Shown: piece after piece, positions 45,401-58,831 of the stretch
How positions within the stretch are numbered: position 1 is the first letter of the stretch
How the letters are laid out: each line of letters opens with the position of its first letter
The notes under the pieces: model-generated
The model's input: the letters and a program-made list of their open reading frames with translations, nothing else
Told to the model about the DNA's origin: nothing
Database searches by the model: none
Origin: Amanita rubescens
Lineage: Eukaryota; Basidiomycota; Agaricomycetes; Agaricales; Amanitaceae
Direction of reading: 5' to 3'
Assembly (NCBI GenBank): GCA_015039365.1
Contig: WION01000039.1
Span: forward strand, 242,000-305,999
Length of the DNA: 64,000 bases
Made by a program: the position numbers and the translations under genes

Positions 45401-46073
45401 ATGATTTTGTGGCATCTGGCTGTGTTCAGACAGTAAGTCATTCAGCTTGATATGTGCAGAATCTCTTCAAAAGTGATAATTTTGTGACCCTTTGCTGGTA
45501 CTTAGTTTGTAAGTTGTTTTCTTAGACTCAAAAAAAATTTTTTTTAATCATACATATTTGTATTTAGAATGTATGTCACTTTTTATTTGTTGGGACATTT
45601 GCTAATGTCCCTCTTGCTCATAAATCAGAATGTATGTACTTTTGTTCATTCCTTTACACCTGTGCTTCAGCACTCAAAATTTGTAGTGGGCATGTTACTT
45701 TTTTACATTTACATTCAAATTATGCTAACATTGTTTATTAATGTTATCAGAAGGTTAGTGGATTTTTTAACTAATTTAAATTCAAATCTTTACTCTTTCT
45801 CTTGTCAGGAGGTATATGTAATACATCTTTTCTATCTCTGATTTGTATGCTAACTCTACTATTGTCTACTAAACTTAGTTGGTATGTTTCTTTACTCTTT
45901 TATGCTTAATAACTGAATTAATGTTATTTTTTAACTTCATTTTCAGATTGTATGGTTCTTCATCTGCAGTGCAGTGCAGAACTTTCTCATCTTTTTTCCT
46001 TTAGGATGTCAGTTTGTTACTCCTCATTTCAATTTTTATCGATGCAAATTTTAAATTGGGAATTTGCTAGCAT
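42475..46073 (+). other. Chain of intron-like segments separated by 3-nt spacers
   Basis: Beginning two bases after the NACHT stop, segments with GT(or GC)...AG ends follow one another at 55-73 bp. Upstream of the tandem array the segments are 42475-42531, 42535-42596, 42600-42658, 42662-42720, 42724-42796, 42800-42865 and 42869-42936. Spacers are AAT, CTG, AAT, AAT, AAA, TTG and then CATCTT (6 nt). Downstream of the array spacers are TTT, AAT, AAT, TGG (needs a GC donor), AAG, GAG, TTG, ATT, GAT and CAT, up to 46071-46073. Outside the array the segments do not resemble each other except at donor, acceptor and T-rich tracts. Either a gene with about 52 microexons or a repeat family with intron ends. 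Confidence 0.7.
42943..45432 (+). repeat. 71/72-bp tandem array with GTAAGT...TTCAG units
   Basis: Thirty units of 71 bp (42943-45072) and five of 72 bp (45073-45432). Each unit is 68 or 69 bp running from GTAAGT to GTGTTCAG plus a 3-nt spacer. Spacers in order: TAT GGT TAT AGT GAT GGT GAT GGT AGA TAT GGT TAT AGT GGT GGT TAT GAT GGT TAT TAT TAT AGA AGA TTT AGA AGA TAT GAT GAT ACA, then ACA five times. The 68-bp part shows only about eight substitutions over 30 units by eye. Confidence 0.95.
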
Positions 46074-47702
46074 GTATGTATCCTCTTTGTTCTATACATA
46101 GCATACTAACATTTACCAATTACTTGTCTTTGAAGTACTTTGGTGCTGTTTTTAATTCTTCTATCTGTTTCCTGTTGTCATTAAAATATTCTACAGACAA
46201 TTTTGTGCAACATTTCAAGTTGGATTGCACTCCCCCTCTCACCTAAAAGTCTGCATGTGTCAATTCAGCACGTATAGTATGCACATTCCCTTGATTTTTG
46301 GTCCATTCTGACATTCCCCACAACTCCTAGCATGCCTTTTTTTCATTCCATTTATTTTTGTAATTTACTTCAACTGTATGATTAGAGACTGAGTTTTTCA
46401 TTTGTATTTGAAAGTTTGACAATATGAGTAAAACCCTTGACTTCCATGTAGAGACTTGTGGCTAAACCTTTTGTGATAAAACAATCACAAAATATGCCAC
46501 TGATCATAACAGGCTGCCAGAAGTTCATGAGAAGCCAATTTCATGTGCTTTGCCTTGCCAATTTCACAGACAATTTCAATACTTTGCCTATACAATCACA
46601 CCTAATTTGTTCATCAACATCAATCTTTATAACGTGCTCTACTTAGTGCTTAACACAATATGTTTAGTACTAGTAAGCATCAGAAACCTCATACATGTCA
46701 ACACTCAGGCCAATTCTGTCATTATCATCACCCTCCGTCCCTCACCATCCCAATTTTGTTCACCTGTCAATTCACTTACCTCAGCTTCTTCAACTGGCAT
46801 GGTTGATTTGTACTGCATGCTCCATTCTGGACTTGGCCAATATGAGCTGCCACTTCATGTGGCAGGTCCAAGGCCTTTTTTTTTGATCTTACCCAAGGTA
46901 TCAACATGCTGCACCCCTGCAAAAGTAATCTGTGTTGCATCCAGAAATTCTTCAACTGATTCTGCCAACTGATTATGAATATCTACTGGCAGTGAGAGCT
47001 CACTTGATAAGGTTGTATACTCAGCACATACATTTTCCCTTGTTATTTTGATGAGTTGTAGCAAGGTTTCAGGCTGAAAAAGTTCTGCATGGAGAAGTGA
47101 GTAAATACTAAGCAACTGAAGAAAAATGCATTTGAAACAATATTGTATGGTACCCAACCCTTGATGTTCTTCATATGTAGATTTTGCAAACAACTATAGA
47201 AATATTCCCTTTGCCCCTGCACTGGTTGGTCACCATGAAGAGGTCAAACTCTGTATAAACTTTAGGGAACTTGAAGAGGGGTTGGGCAAACTCCAGGGTT
47301 TTTATGGGGAGTTTTGGAGGGGCAGGGGTGGGGGTTGGAGATGCCCAACCCCTCTTGACCCTCCACTGTATATCAGACTCAAGAGATGAAATCTGATGGA
47401 GGCTGCCAAGGCAAGAACAGTGCATTGGGTACAAGATTGAGGGCAAGGGGGTAACAGGCACTTTGCCAAGCTCAAGAGTTGAGTGTGTGGGCCAAGGCTT
47501 GGGCTCCAGGGTTTACTATGTGATGCATGACCCGGGGACCACCTGCGTTGCATCCGAGACACCCACGGTTGGAAGCTCAGGATCTCATGCTTAGGCCACC
47601 GTTGAGCCATGAACATTCACAGCTCTACTGCTGCCAGCCTGAGAGACGTGATGATTACGCGAAACAAATGGTTATACACTAGCAATACAATGTCAACATA
47701 CG
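46074..47702. other. AT-rich tail of the chain and intergenic sequence
   Basis: The chain may continue: 46074-46135 ends GAAG after a perfect TACTAAC branch site, and 46143-46196 ends CTACAG, followed by an open stretch ACAATTTTGTGC to a TAG near 46275. Further right, a minus-strand frame at 46855-47193 (112 codons, ESVEEFLDATQITF) looks protein-like but is unrecognised. 47450-47702 is the 3' flank of WDR5 shared with the copy at 27.9 kb. Confidence 0.4.
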
Positions 47703-49155
<1,453 letters not shown>

Positions 49156-49258
49156 GGGTTAAAGATGATAGTCGGGAAGCATAATATTGATTACGGTATC
49201 CAAATCCATTATCTTATCAACGAAATAAATGTATGTAGTATAGATGATAATCCCGAGA

Positions 49259-51155
49259 TCACTCCTCTAGATGAATCCGAACATGTTGTCCTAAATTATC
49301 CCTTCTGCTGAACGACTTTCCGCAGCCTTTGTGCGGGCAAACATGTGCTACGCGAGAGATCAGACAGCAACCAGTAAAGAGACCGCATGTACGACTTACG
49401 CTTGTCGTCGGTATGAATACTCCTAACGTGCCTCTTCAAGTGCTCACCACGCACAAAGCATTTCCCACATCCGGGAACCATACAGATGAACGTTCGCTCT
49501 TCAACAGCAGACGCGTCATCGTCCAAATCATTTGCTGCCGTCCTTCTTCTGCCCCTGCGACCACTAGGGGTCAAAGCCACAATGTCAGTGACAGGAACGC
49601 CTTCTCCGATTCCTTCTCCCCCGCGTAGCACTGGAACATATGGTACCTTTCTTCCGCGACTCTTCTTAATCAAATTCGGTACAGGAACAGGTAGCGGGGC
49701 CCGCCTTGTTCTACTGGCACCTTCGGTAGATGCGCCCCCTATCGAAAGACCATCTCCGTCAGATAGATCAGGATACCTGAGTTCCAAAGAGTCTTGCTCT
49801 TCTCTTGCTCTAGTGACCATAGCCAATGCACGGGCTGCGCTGCCCTTCGCCTTTCCTTTACCTCTTCCTCGTCCCCTTTTGCCTTTGACAACAATTGTCG
49901 ACAGCTCATCAGCTATTGATGGAGACGCAGATGGACTTGGAGACGTGACCACAAAGGATGGAAGAACAGGTGAAGGCGATCGAGATGGGATATATGCGTC
50001 GGAATCATCGTTCCCAGAATCATTCTCGCCCTCATCGTCGCTTCCCAAAACCAAGTCAAAATCGAAAGAAGCATTTTGCATCTTTTTCCGAGTACTTCTA
50101 TGGACATAATTATCCTCGGACCGGTTCACGCGCTGGCGCTTGACAGGGGTGGCCGTGGACGGCTCTATTTGATCCCTTCCTCGTTTCTGGCTCGACTTGC
50201 TCGAATCGCTAGTGCTTGGAGATCCACCCCTTGGTGCCAAATCTTGTTGATCCGTCCCAAAGATATCCGTGCCGGACAGAGTGTCAAAGGTTGACTGGTT
50301 ATCCGAAGTAGACGGATAGTGAACGCCCTGTTGTTGCTCTCCAGTAAGCGCCTCTCCCACGCGGGCTGGGTCAATATTTGTCACTGGCTCTTGAAACTGG
50401 CTCAGAAAAGCCTCTTCTGCGTTTGGCATACCAGGTAACGAGAACGAGAATGACGGTTGAATGCCACCCGAGGCTGACACCAAAGGTTCCTGCGCTTGCT
50501 TGAGTCCTTGCTGAAGATGATAAATGTCATGAGCCGAGGAGGTCACGTCATAAATGCCATTGTCAGAGAAGAATACGTGGCGGGTATCAGGAGCTGGAGG
50601 TATGGTCGGAACTATGTCTAAGGGCTCTAGGCGTGATGTTACGACTGTGTGAATAGGTGAGGTCGACTGTGAATCCAAACGGCTAGAATGAGGCGATTGC
50701 ATATAAGAGCTGTTCAATGGTAGAGGAGCGCCCGAGGCAGCGAGTAGTGACGGAGCAGGAACGAGTCCGTAACTGTAACCGGCTCCGGAACCAGACCCAG
50801 TGTCATTGTCCGAGGTCGCAGAGCGATCGAGATAAGAATTGAAATAGTTGAGATTGTACTCGACGTCGTCCGCCATTGAGTGAGGTCGTTGAATAGCGGC
50901 GGGCTCTGCAAGACCCCCGTTCGTTAAAAAGGCATAATCGCCCAAAGAGGCTATGCCGACAAGTGCAGGATACTCGGAAATCGGAAAAAGCTGCGGCCCA
51001 GAAATAGATCCAGAGGGACGCTGATCTGACGGCAAAAGTCTTGGTCTGCCGTCGAGACGGTTAGGTGAAGAGTTGAAGAAAGGAAAGACACTGTCGTCGG
51101 ATCCGAATTCAGAAGCAGAGTCGCTGCCTCGCCATTGCGTCTCGTATGAAGCCAT
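49259..51155 (-). CDS. C2H2 zinc-finger transcription factor
   Basis: About 605 residues. A long low-complexity N-terminus is rich in Ser, Pro and Asp, with basic patches (GKRGRGRGKGKAKG). Two C2H2 fingers sit at the extreme C-terminus: CMVPGCGKCFVRGEHLKRHV before, and CPHKGCGKSFSRRDNLGQHV after, a 52-bp intron (49348-49399). Tandem C-terminal fingers of this kind resemble fungal Msn2/4-type stress regulators, but the target genes cannot be inferred. Confidence 0.85.
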
Positions 51156-51439
51156 GAAGGGAGGAAAAGTTGTGAGGCGATCGTCGAAATGTCATATATA
51201 AACAGCGGATGAGGCTGACAGGCACCACATAATTGAGTAATTCGAGGCTGGCTTCGATTGTGACATAAGCTGATCCACCAGGTCGGGCTGGACTAAAACG
51301 CGGAAAACATATCGGATGAGGTATTGTTGGAAAGGAGGCTGCTTCGTTGATTAGGAGCCAATTTCTAAAAATAGAACGAAGGTAGCACTATATTACATCC
51401 TCATCAGCACAGTATTCACAGGCGATGTATCCTAGATCT

Positions 51440-52226
51440 TATACAAATGTGCCAGCTGAGTTCGTCAACCAGCCAACAGTGATAAGGCGGATTACCACGC
51501 TGGAACACTCGAATTTAGCAACCTGCCAACGAAGACGCGGGGTGGGCGAACTTACTGTAGTCATAAACCAACCGGGCCTTGACCACCTTGTTCTGTCCTC
51601 CCGTAAAGTACACGCGTCTTGTGAACCTCTTTGTGCCATTGGCTTCCTCCACACCCCAAGTCTATATGATCCGCACCAATGGACTTAAATTATATCTCGT
51701 CCATAACATGATACTACTTGCCTCATTCGCAGTCCAAATAATGCCGCTCTTCCGAGTATTACTTCTGATAACGGTTTGAATTAACCCATGTTTTTGAGTA
51801 TCCGCGGTCCAGCCTTGGGATAAGAATCCTTCTTTTATATCTTCCTCTTTGCACCTTCTTGCCTTCACCAACATCGCGCCGAACAAGACATCGTCGTGCT
51901 CCACCTCTTTCCACGTCAGCACCCTATGCTCTGTTGTGGTAGCAATTCCGCCGGTGGTGGTATATTCGTCAATTTTCAGCCGTTCCGTGCCATCCTCATC
52001 CTTTTCGTGCTTGAATGTCGAAGGTGACACTGGCATAGCTGATTGCGCTGCGTGTGATCCATCCGATGCCCTGCATCTGGAGAATCTGATCACTGTTGTC
52101 ACTGAGTGTTTTGTTCTAAACGATGAGTAAGGTCAAGTCGATAGTACGGGGCGGTTGCTAGCTCACCAAGATGTATTTTCCGGAAACATTGAGAGTGGAA
52201 AAACCAAAGGGAACTGCGCCATCCAT
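51440..52226 (-). CDS. Lipocalin-like small fungal protein, apparent frameshift
   Basis: Starts MDGAVPFGFSTLNVSGKYIL; exon 2 reads NKTLSDNSDQILQMQGIGW, exon 3 region DGTERLKIDEYTTTGG and SQGWTADTQKHG, then, after a GC-AG intron (GCAAGT...ATATAG), WGVEEANGTKRFTRRVYFTG. This is a conserved fungal family of unknown role. Between VTFDI and HEKDED the frame shifts by one base near 52015, so the gene may be broken or there is a sequence error. The last exon is not resolved. Confidence 0.65.
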
Positions 52227-52340
52227 GGTGAAGATACAGAAGATGCCTGGCGCCCGAAAAGCATGGAACGCATCAACTATTAGTCACATAGACGTGGATA
52301 TAAATATCTGATGGAGTAGCTAAAAAATGGAAAAGAAAGT

Positions 52341-52457
52341 AGCCCACCGCGAGGGTCGAACTCGCAGCCTTCAGATTTTCAATCGTGTATTCCCAGGAGC
52401 CCGGTAACCCAAGAGATCGTAAAAGTCTGACGCTCTATCCGATTGAGCTAGGCGGGC
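52341..52457 (-). tRNA. tRNA-Lys (UUU) with intron
   Basis: The acceptor stem GCCCGCC pairs with GGTGGGC (one G-U). D arm GCTC...GAGC, anticodon stem TCAGA/TCTGA, loop CTTTTA with anticodon TTT, T arm GCGAG TTCGACC CTCGC. An intron of about 43 bp follows position 37, the canonical place. Confidence 0.88.
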
Positions 52458-52505
52458 GTACAAACTAATGTCTACTGCGACAAATATGTATGCACAATAT
52501 CCGTA

Positions 52506-53115
52506 TTATTCCCAATGTAGGTCATCGGCTGCACAGCCTGCACTTGCACTGGCCTTCAAATCAAGGTCTATTGTATCATGAGAAATAACACCCATATTCG
52601 TGCAAAAGACTTTACCCAAAAGACATGCATTGTCCAACGTGCCTCGTTGTAATATTTCCTCAATAGTCATGCTCTCGGCTGCAGGCATCCGAACCTTTGT
52701 CGGCGTTGATGAGAGACTCCCAATCGAAACGTCCAAAAGACTCTCTTGTGACCCGCTACATAGCCGAGAGATGGAAGGGAGAGATGGCAAAGTGACCTCA
52801 GGTTCGAACAAGGGCGAGTTGTCCGGCGTTGTCCTATGTGCCTGCGGAGCAATGAAACGCTTTGGAGTGTTACTAGTTGGTATTCTGTACACTGGAGGAC
52901 GCTTTTTCCGGGGCGTTGCCATGGCGTATAGATCTTCAACAGAGGCAGCCTGTGTGTTATCCGCGATCTGCCTGATTCAGACAAACGATTGTCAAATCTC
53001 GGAAGTTGAATACCCGCCTGATAGATTTCCTCCTCTTGTGTTTCGATAAGCGTGGTGGGCTGCGTGCCCCTCGTTTTGATGGGTGTAGGAACTGGTGGAT
53101 TGGTCGTGCTGGACA
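52506..53115 (-). CDS. Hypothetical protein, two exons unresolved
   Basis: The C-terminal exon (52506-52922) encodes MATPRKKRPPVYRIPTSNTP ... SMTIEEILQRGTLDNACLL and ends DDLHWE. An upstream frame MSSTTNPPVPTPIKTRGTQP ... EEEIYQAGIQLPRFD is probably the first exon, but no good intron joins them. Family not recognised. Confidence 0.45.
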
Positions 53116-53354
53116 TAAATGCTATTAACGGGCCTTCGGTTGTACAAGTTAAGAGGGAAGCGGATGTGACGTCAGTCAACCATCTTATTCAATACATCAT
53201 TGTTTTCGGTATCAAGAGCGATGACAAGCATCATGGTATTAGCGGACATATTAGGGACTCGAGTTTACAGTGCAGTAGTGCGCGAATATGTACGAACAAT
53301 GAAGGCCGAAATATGGTACAGGATTGTCATGTTAAGTCATAAGACCTCTGATCA

Positions 53355-54913
53355 TCATACTGGGCTATCTGGGCTACGTTTTTGATAGTCCGTCTCTGGC
53401 AGGCTAATACCGACAATCGTTGACTTGTTGAATGCTGTCTCTGTCTCGTAGTCCTGCTGATTTCTGAGACGGCTGATGTCCACAGTCCTGCCAGTGTGGC
53501 TGACATTGGTGTGTGTCACACCTGCATCGCCCCATCTATTGTGGCGCAGGCGTCCATTGAGATTCGCAAGAACAGCATTGGAGTAACTGGAGAGAAAATG
53601 ATTAGCGCAAGTCGGACGATTTGAAAACTTTGGCATTTACACTTTGCTCAGGATAACACCACTAATAAGAAGAAATAAGTTCATCTTGAAGGAACAACGT
53701 AGCAAAACGTTCACTCACGGTATCAAATGAAGGAGGTTGTTCGGCATGGTTAGGAAAAGGATGAGTTCCAGGCAAGCAGTAAGCACAGTCACTGTGCCGG
53801 TCTCAACCACGTGTACAATGAGCGATGTGCAGAGCGATAGAGTGTTTTCCGAGAATGACTTTGTGCGGACTCGGAGCAACTAAGAAGAGCGCGTCGATGA
53901 GAGACTGAATTAGCAACCAAGCAGACTTGAACGTACGATGAGGATCATCGCAACGGCGATGATAAGATCGCAGACGAAGCTACCAGCCAACCATACGGTG
54001 ACACCCGAGTTGAATTTGGCAATTTCAGAGATGTCTGTGACGAAGAAATACTAATCGGGCGCATAAGGCACAAAACTCCATTATAATAAATGAAACTCAC
54101 ACGAATGCCGTTGACAATAGCGCTCAACCCCTGCATCGCTGCAACCTGAAACAAATCAGTCAAACTACCTTCAAGATACGTCAAGATAACCAACCAGCAG
54201 CACAATGATGGAGATATAGAGAGCAGGCTTGAAATACTTCCTGAACATCCAAATTCTCCTGTGTTTTAATAAGTAAATCGGATCACGGTCTAGAATCCGG
54301 CGTTAATTACCAGGCGAAGAATGTTTGCGCAATCATGGACACTAATCCGAATAAGCCCGTCAGAGGGATTCTGATGGATAAGGGGGTGAGAACGCACCAA
54401 CTCCGTCCACTATTGGTATCGTGCAGGTGGACCAAGTAAAGCCCGCAAGAACCTCCGGATTTCCCCATCCAACAACCAATACATGCCAGCCGTAGTGAGT
54501 GACAAAAATCGTCTGGACGGTATCTATCGCACAGAGGGTAAAGACTATTGGATTGGTTTCAGTATGGCCATGCATGACACGAACAAAGCGAAACCTACCG
54601 AGTGCCTTCAATGTCCACCGCTCTTTTGGAAACGAGATCGTGAATATATCTAGGAGGGAGTGATAAACGACGATAATGTTTGATTGACAATGTCCACTTA
54701 CAAATTTGCGTAAGTAGAATACCGAATAGACACCAGTTGAAAACAGATGAAAGGAACTGTAATCGCTTTAGACTTTCATTGGAGGGAGCGCTGGTGGGTA
54801 TGACTCACGATGGGACCAGTGCTTGAAAGAAGAAGTCAGCTGTGCGATCAATGAAAAGAAGAACACGAGGCTTACAGAAGTATGAACCGGGATGGGTCGA
54901 ATTGTGCCGCCAT
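53355..54913 (-). CDS. DUF6534 multi-pass membrane protein
   Basis: Many short exons. Exon 1 (54876-54913) MAAQFDPSRFIL; exon 2 only 13 nt (54809-54821); exon 3 FLSSVFNWCLFGILLTQI; then IFTISFPKERWTLKAL; DTVQTIFVTHYGWHVLVVGW and GNPEVLAGFTWST; later transmembrane segments and the last exon SNAVLANLNGR, the family's C-terminal signature. About seven membrane spans are expected. DUF6534 proteins are expanded in basidiomycetes; function unknown. Intermediate exon borders between 53650 and 54350 were not fixed. Confidence 0.82.
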
Positions 54914-55152
54914 GGTGTAAGCTTCGACTCAGTCTCAGAGCTATGAAGAGGGCCTGAAGCGGCTATGATCCCCCATCGGTATTTATCTTCAGGCAGAGGT
55001 GGGTGGGATATCGAGGGTGAGAATTGTTCGCTAGGACAAATATGGACGTTACCTTTCGTTACCTTTGGGGTCATAAGGTAATAGTAGCCGCAGATGGATA
55101 ACATTGATCTCCCATGTTACGGCCTTTGGGAAGTCAGCTGTCCGGTGCTAAC

Positions 55153-55750
55153 TTATATCAGAAAGAGCTTACCGCCGTTGAAGTTGTTGAAAGCAAACAG
55201 TGTTTGGTTGAAAATAAGTGGCGCGGTATCGTCCGGTGTCTCCCGAGCATCATTTCGGATGACCACAACTACATCTACAGGAAACAATGCATCTGTTCCG
55301 TCATATTCGTATAGCACTACCGCTTCCCAGACATACGAGCAATAGAGACTGAGAATCGGACATTGTACGGTTGTCAAACTTTCCTTTTGGATTTGTCGCC
55401 GCATGTGTCGACATCCTCCCAGGTACGTCCGAAACATATATCATCCACCCTAGCGTTCCTTCATCTTTTCGTCACTGTTTTTCTATTTGAATTGTATCTA
55501 CGGTAATCCTCGCCACTTCTAAAAAGCCGAGTTTGTGGATTGTCCAAGTACACTTCCAAAACGGTTCAAGCCATTGATGTTCTAGGACACAACTGGATTG
55601 AATTGTTTTTATTTTAGTGTGGAACTCGTCACCTCGATCATAAAAATACATCCGCTTAGCGTTGGTCAGATCCAGTGAATGTGCACGGGATCTGGCAAGA
55701 TCTGGATGTCGTCTTGTAATTTCCAAATTGGGGTTTGAAGATGAATTCAT
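55153..55750 (-). CDS. Hypothetical protein
   Basis: The first frame (55472-55750) reads MNSSSNPNLEITRRHPD ... KRMYFYDRGDEFHTK ... FWKCTWTIHKLGF. A second frame (55153-55437) reads VVLYEYDGTDALFPVDVVVV and RETPDDTAPLIFNQTLFAFN. They look like parts of one protein separated by a short intron or a break around 55440-55475. Family not recognised with certainty. Confidence 0.45.
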
Positions 55751-58700
55751 TACTGTTCATGGAACAGTGCCGTAATGCTTTATTCCATTGAATTAGGTCT
55801 TATTCCTACTTGGTATTTCTGAGCGTAAATATGTCAGGACGAGCCTGGCTTCCCTCTTCTTGGCCAGAAAAATCACCAATATTTCACATTCGTCTGCCGA
55901 TGCTCTAGCTAGCCAGGAACAAGAGCAGTCGGCCGTACAAGATATGTCAACGCGTCTCATGTTGTCGGAGGTACGGCGTCGTTACATTATTGTACCTGTC
56001 AATCACTCCGCCCCTGCCACAATGGGAAGGTATTAGATCTCACTTATCTTGCGCCATCAACTTGGTCAGGGCTGTCCCTAAGGATTTTTGCACCGATATG
56101 GATTCTCGTTTGTCGAAGCCTTTTGTGGACGAAGTTGCTGCTGCCGCCAGATACTGTACGAACGAGCAACGAACACTCAGAGAGCACAATTCGCTTCCTT
56201 AAACCACTGCGTAATGATGCCGAAACGATCTCACACCTTCGTCAAAGGGTATATATTAACTTCTGTACTACGGAAGAAGAGCATCTGCGTAATGATTCCT
56301 CCAATCTATCTGCCACCTCATCTAACATTTACGGAAGTGATGGGGTTAGATCCTTTTTCGTCGGATGTCATGCCAATTTTCCAAGATTCACTCAGCAGAT
56401 ATGGGATTTGTTTTTCCAGCACTCAAGACGGCGAAATGGATTATGTCGCCGTCGCAACTGCAGACACACTAGAAGAACCTTTATTAACTGAAGAAAAGCA
56501 ATCAGCAAAATGTCGACAGATTGACGGATTGACGGATTGACGCTCTTTGTTACTTGACAAAAAGTTCCATGGTCGTTCCCCGCCTTACAATTGCATTGGA
56601 CTGAAACTCCTTGTCTTCAATTTTATTTTTTTTGCTTGTCCCCGAATTTGAGTTAGATGCAGATCTTGGCCGAGCCCCTGGCCACTTGCCAGATCCATGT
56701 CGAATCTGGCCAGGATGGAATTCGTCTGCCAAACTGGGCGCTTACTTTGTCTTTCGCTACGCGAGAGTCCCGCTATTCAACGCCCCCAGATCTCTATCAC
56801 CGCTCAGGATCTAAGGACCCTTTGATTGTCGTCAGGAACAAGTACTAGCAAGGAGCGAGGGGCGGGAGTCGTCGAGACTGACTGTTCAAAGAGAGCTCCG
56901 AAAGAGGTTAGCACGCGAACGCCGCCTCAGGTTCAAATCCGCTCTTTGTTGGCATGCGGACGCTGTGTAAAGGAGCGCAGCTATTCAGTTGCGTCACTTG
57001 GCCACATTGACCCTCAGCCTCGTTGCAAACCTTGTTGCAACCTGGCTATTCATGTGTTCGTATATTCCACCTCAGTCTTCGACATCCCCTCTCTGTTGTA
57101 CTCATCCCCCATCTCCAAGCTGCGGACACAGACTAGTAGTGCTACTCTCACGTGGGCCGAACAACTCAAGCACCCTGTAATTTATCGATCTTCGCTTCAA
57201 CTTGAAACGCGTCGCAAGTCACATCATCATTATGCGGTCGGCAGGGATTTGCAATCAACCCATTCCTTCCTCTTGAACGCAACTCACTGAACGAGGCGAT
57301 CCTCGAATTTCGCGTTGCACAATCTCACGCTAATCACCTTGCAAGCGCGTAATGGCGGGCTCCATGTCAGTTTCGCTGCGGTGTGAGCGTATATATCGCC
57401 GTCTGGATCCACCCCGATAACGACATTTCATTCAAAGAACACGCAAAATCCGACATTACCAAAACTCCGTGAAGTATTCCTTTCAGCCACATCGCTCATC
57501 AAGTTGCGGTTTACGTTACAGCCACCTCCTCAAATCTATTTCGGTTGTACCTTGCTCGATCCGATTAAGAGTTTATTATCGGACATGTCGCCGTCCAGAG
57601 CCGTTCCCATCTAGAAGACTATCTGATCGCTTTGGAGTTTGGCTCCGCGAGGCGATCCCTGACCTTGAAATGCAGAGATACCGCAAGTCCTATATGATAG
57701 CGATGAATCGCGCTGATAACTTAATCGCTACGTTGATTTCCACCTCTCCAACCCCTCCAACACACTCTCACACATAATTTAACATTTCATTTGATTTTTC
57801 ACGTATTCACTCGGCAGTACGTTTATCCCCGGTTAGATTTTTGAATGGAATTGAACTGATTCCCATTCATCTTATCAGCCGGAAAGCCCGTCTCTACGTA
57901 AGAATCCCGTCTTCTCTGGGTTTCACCGAGCAGCGAATTGAAGCCTAAACTCTACCTAAGTATATCTTATACCCTCACACGAACTGCTTTCCATGCTTTT
58001 CTTCTAGCCTAATACCCACGAACCAAACGGGCTAACCAGAAGGGCTATTCCAAACACATAATTTCAAAATACACACACCCACTCTCATAAACACAAAACA
58101 TGTCTATAATAGCTATATGTCCCAAATCATGTAATGTACGTACGTACATACGATTACACCCATCTATTTTTTTTGTGTTTGATTAAGTTGGGAGAAAAAT
58201 TAGAAAAGAAGGCGATCAAGGTCGAGAAGCGAACTGAACATGTACAACTAAAATGATCATACAAAGTAAGGCATGGATGCTGGCCAAGGTATATCCCCAC
58301 AACAAGCAACGTGGCAAACTAGCCAACAAACAAGCAGGCAGGCAGAAACGCAAGCAAGGGAGGAAAATAGGGATAGAATACGAGATAGGATAGAGTAACA
58401 TAGCATAGACGAGAATACCGTATGTATTTATATATGGGTTTTTCGGATGCGTCCCTGCACTCGTACGTACTAAAGCGAGCACCAAAGGAAGCGATATTAA
58501 GTAGGCAATACCAAAGCCAAAGCCAACGAGACGCGCGCAAGACAAAACATGAGACAGTAAAAAGAATCTAATATATACAGAACATCCAATGCGGAGCAGA
58601 TATTAAACACGCTGTAGGTGTTCGGGTAATATGGAGGGGAGGCTCGAGATCGGCGAGAAAGAAGTAAAAACAGGAAAGGAGACGCAACACAAGACCAATG

Positions 58701-58831
58701 TAACGTAGTCAAGAAGTTCAAGCAGGATACACCAAGAAATATTACAAGAATTAAAAAGGAATCTTGATCAAGAAAAGAAAATTTAAAGGAAAAAAAGACC
58801 GCGACAGCGGGAGATGGCGGATTGACTGACC
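55751..58831. other. No gene recognised
   Basis: Short plus-strand frames at 55990-56540, 56826-57290 and 57469-57777 lack recognisable domains and do not join into a model. 58000-58830 is AT-rich and is probably the 3' UTR and downstream region of the GATA gene. Confidence 0.4.

Noticed and set aside
45011..45415. Minus-strand 134-codon ORF of 24-residue repeats (MPQNHHQEV...)
   Set aside because: It exists only because five array units are 72 bp, a multiple of three; the 71-bp units next to it break the frame. No independent sign of coding.
42475..46073. CRISPR-like array
   Set aside because: The spacer is 3 nt, units are 71/72 bp, the context is eukaryotic and no cas-like gene is present.
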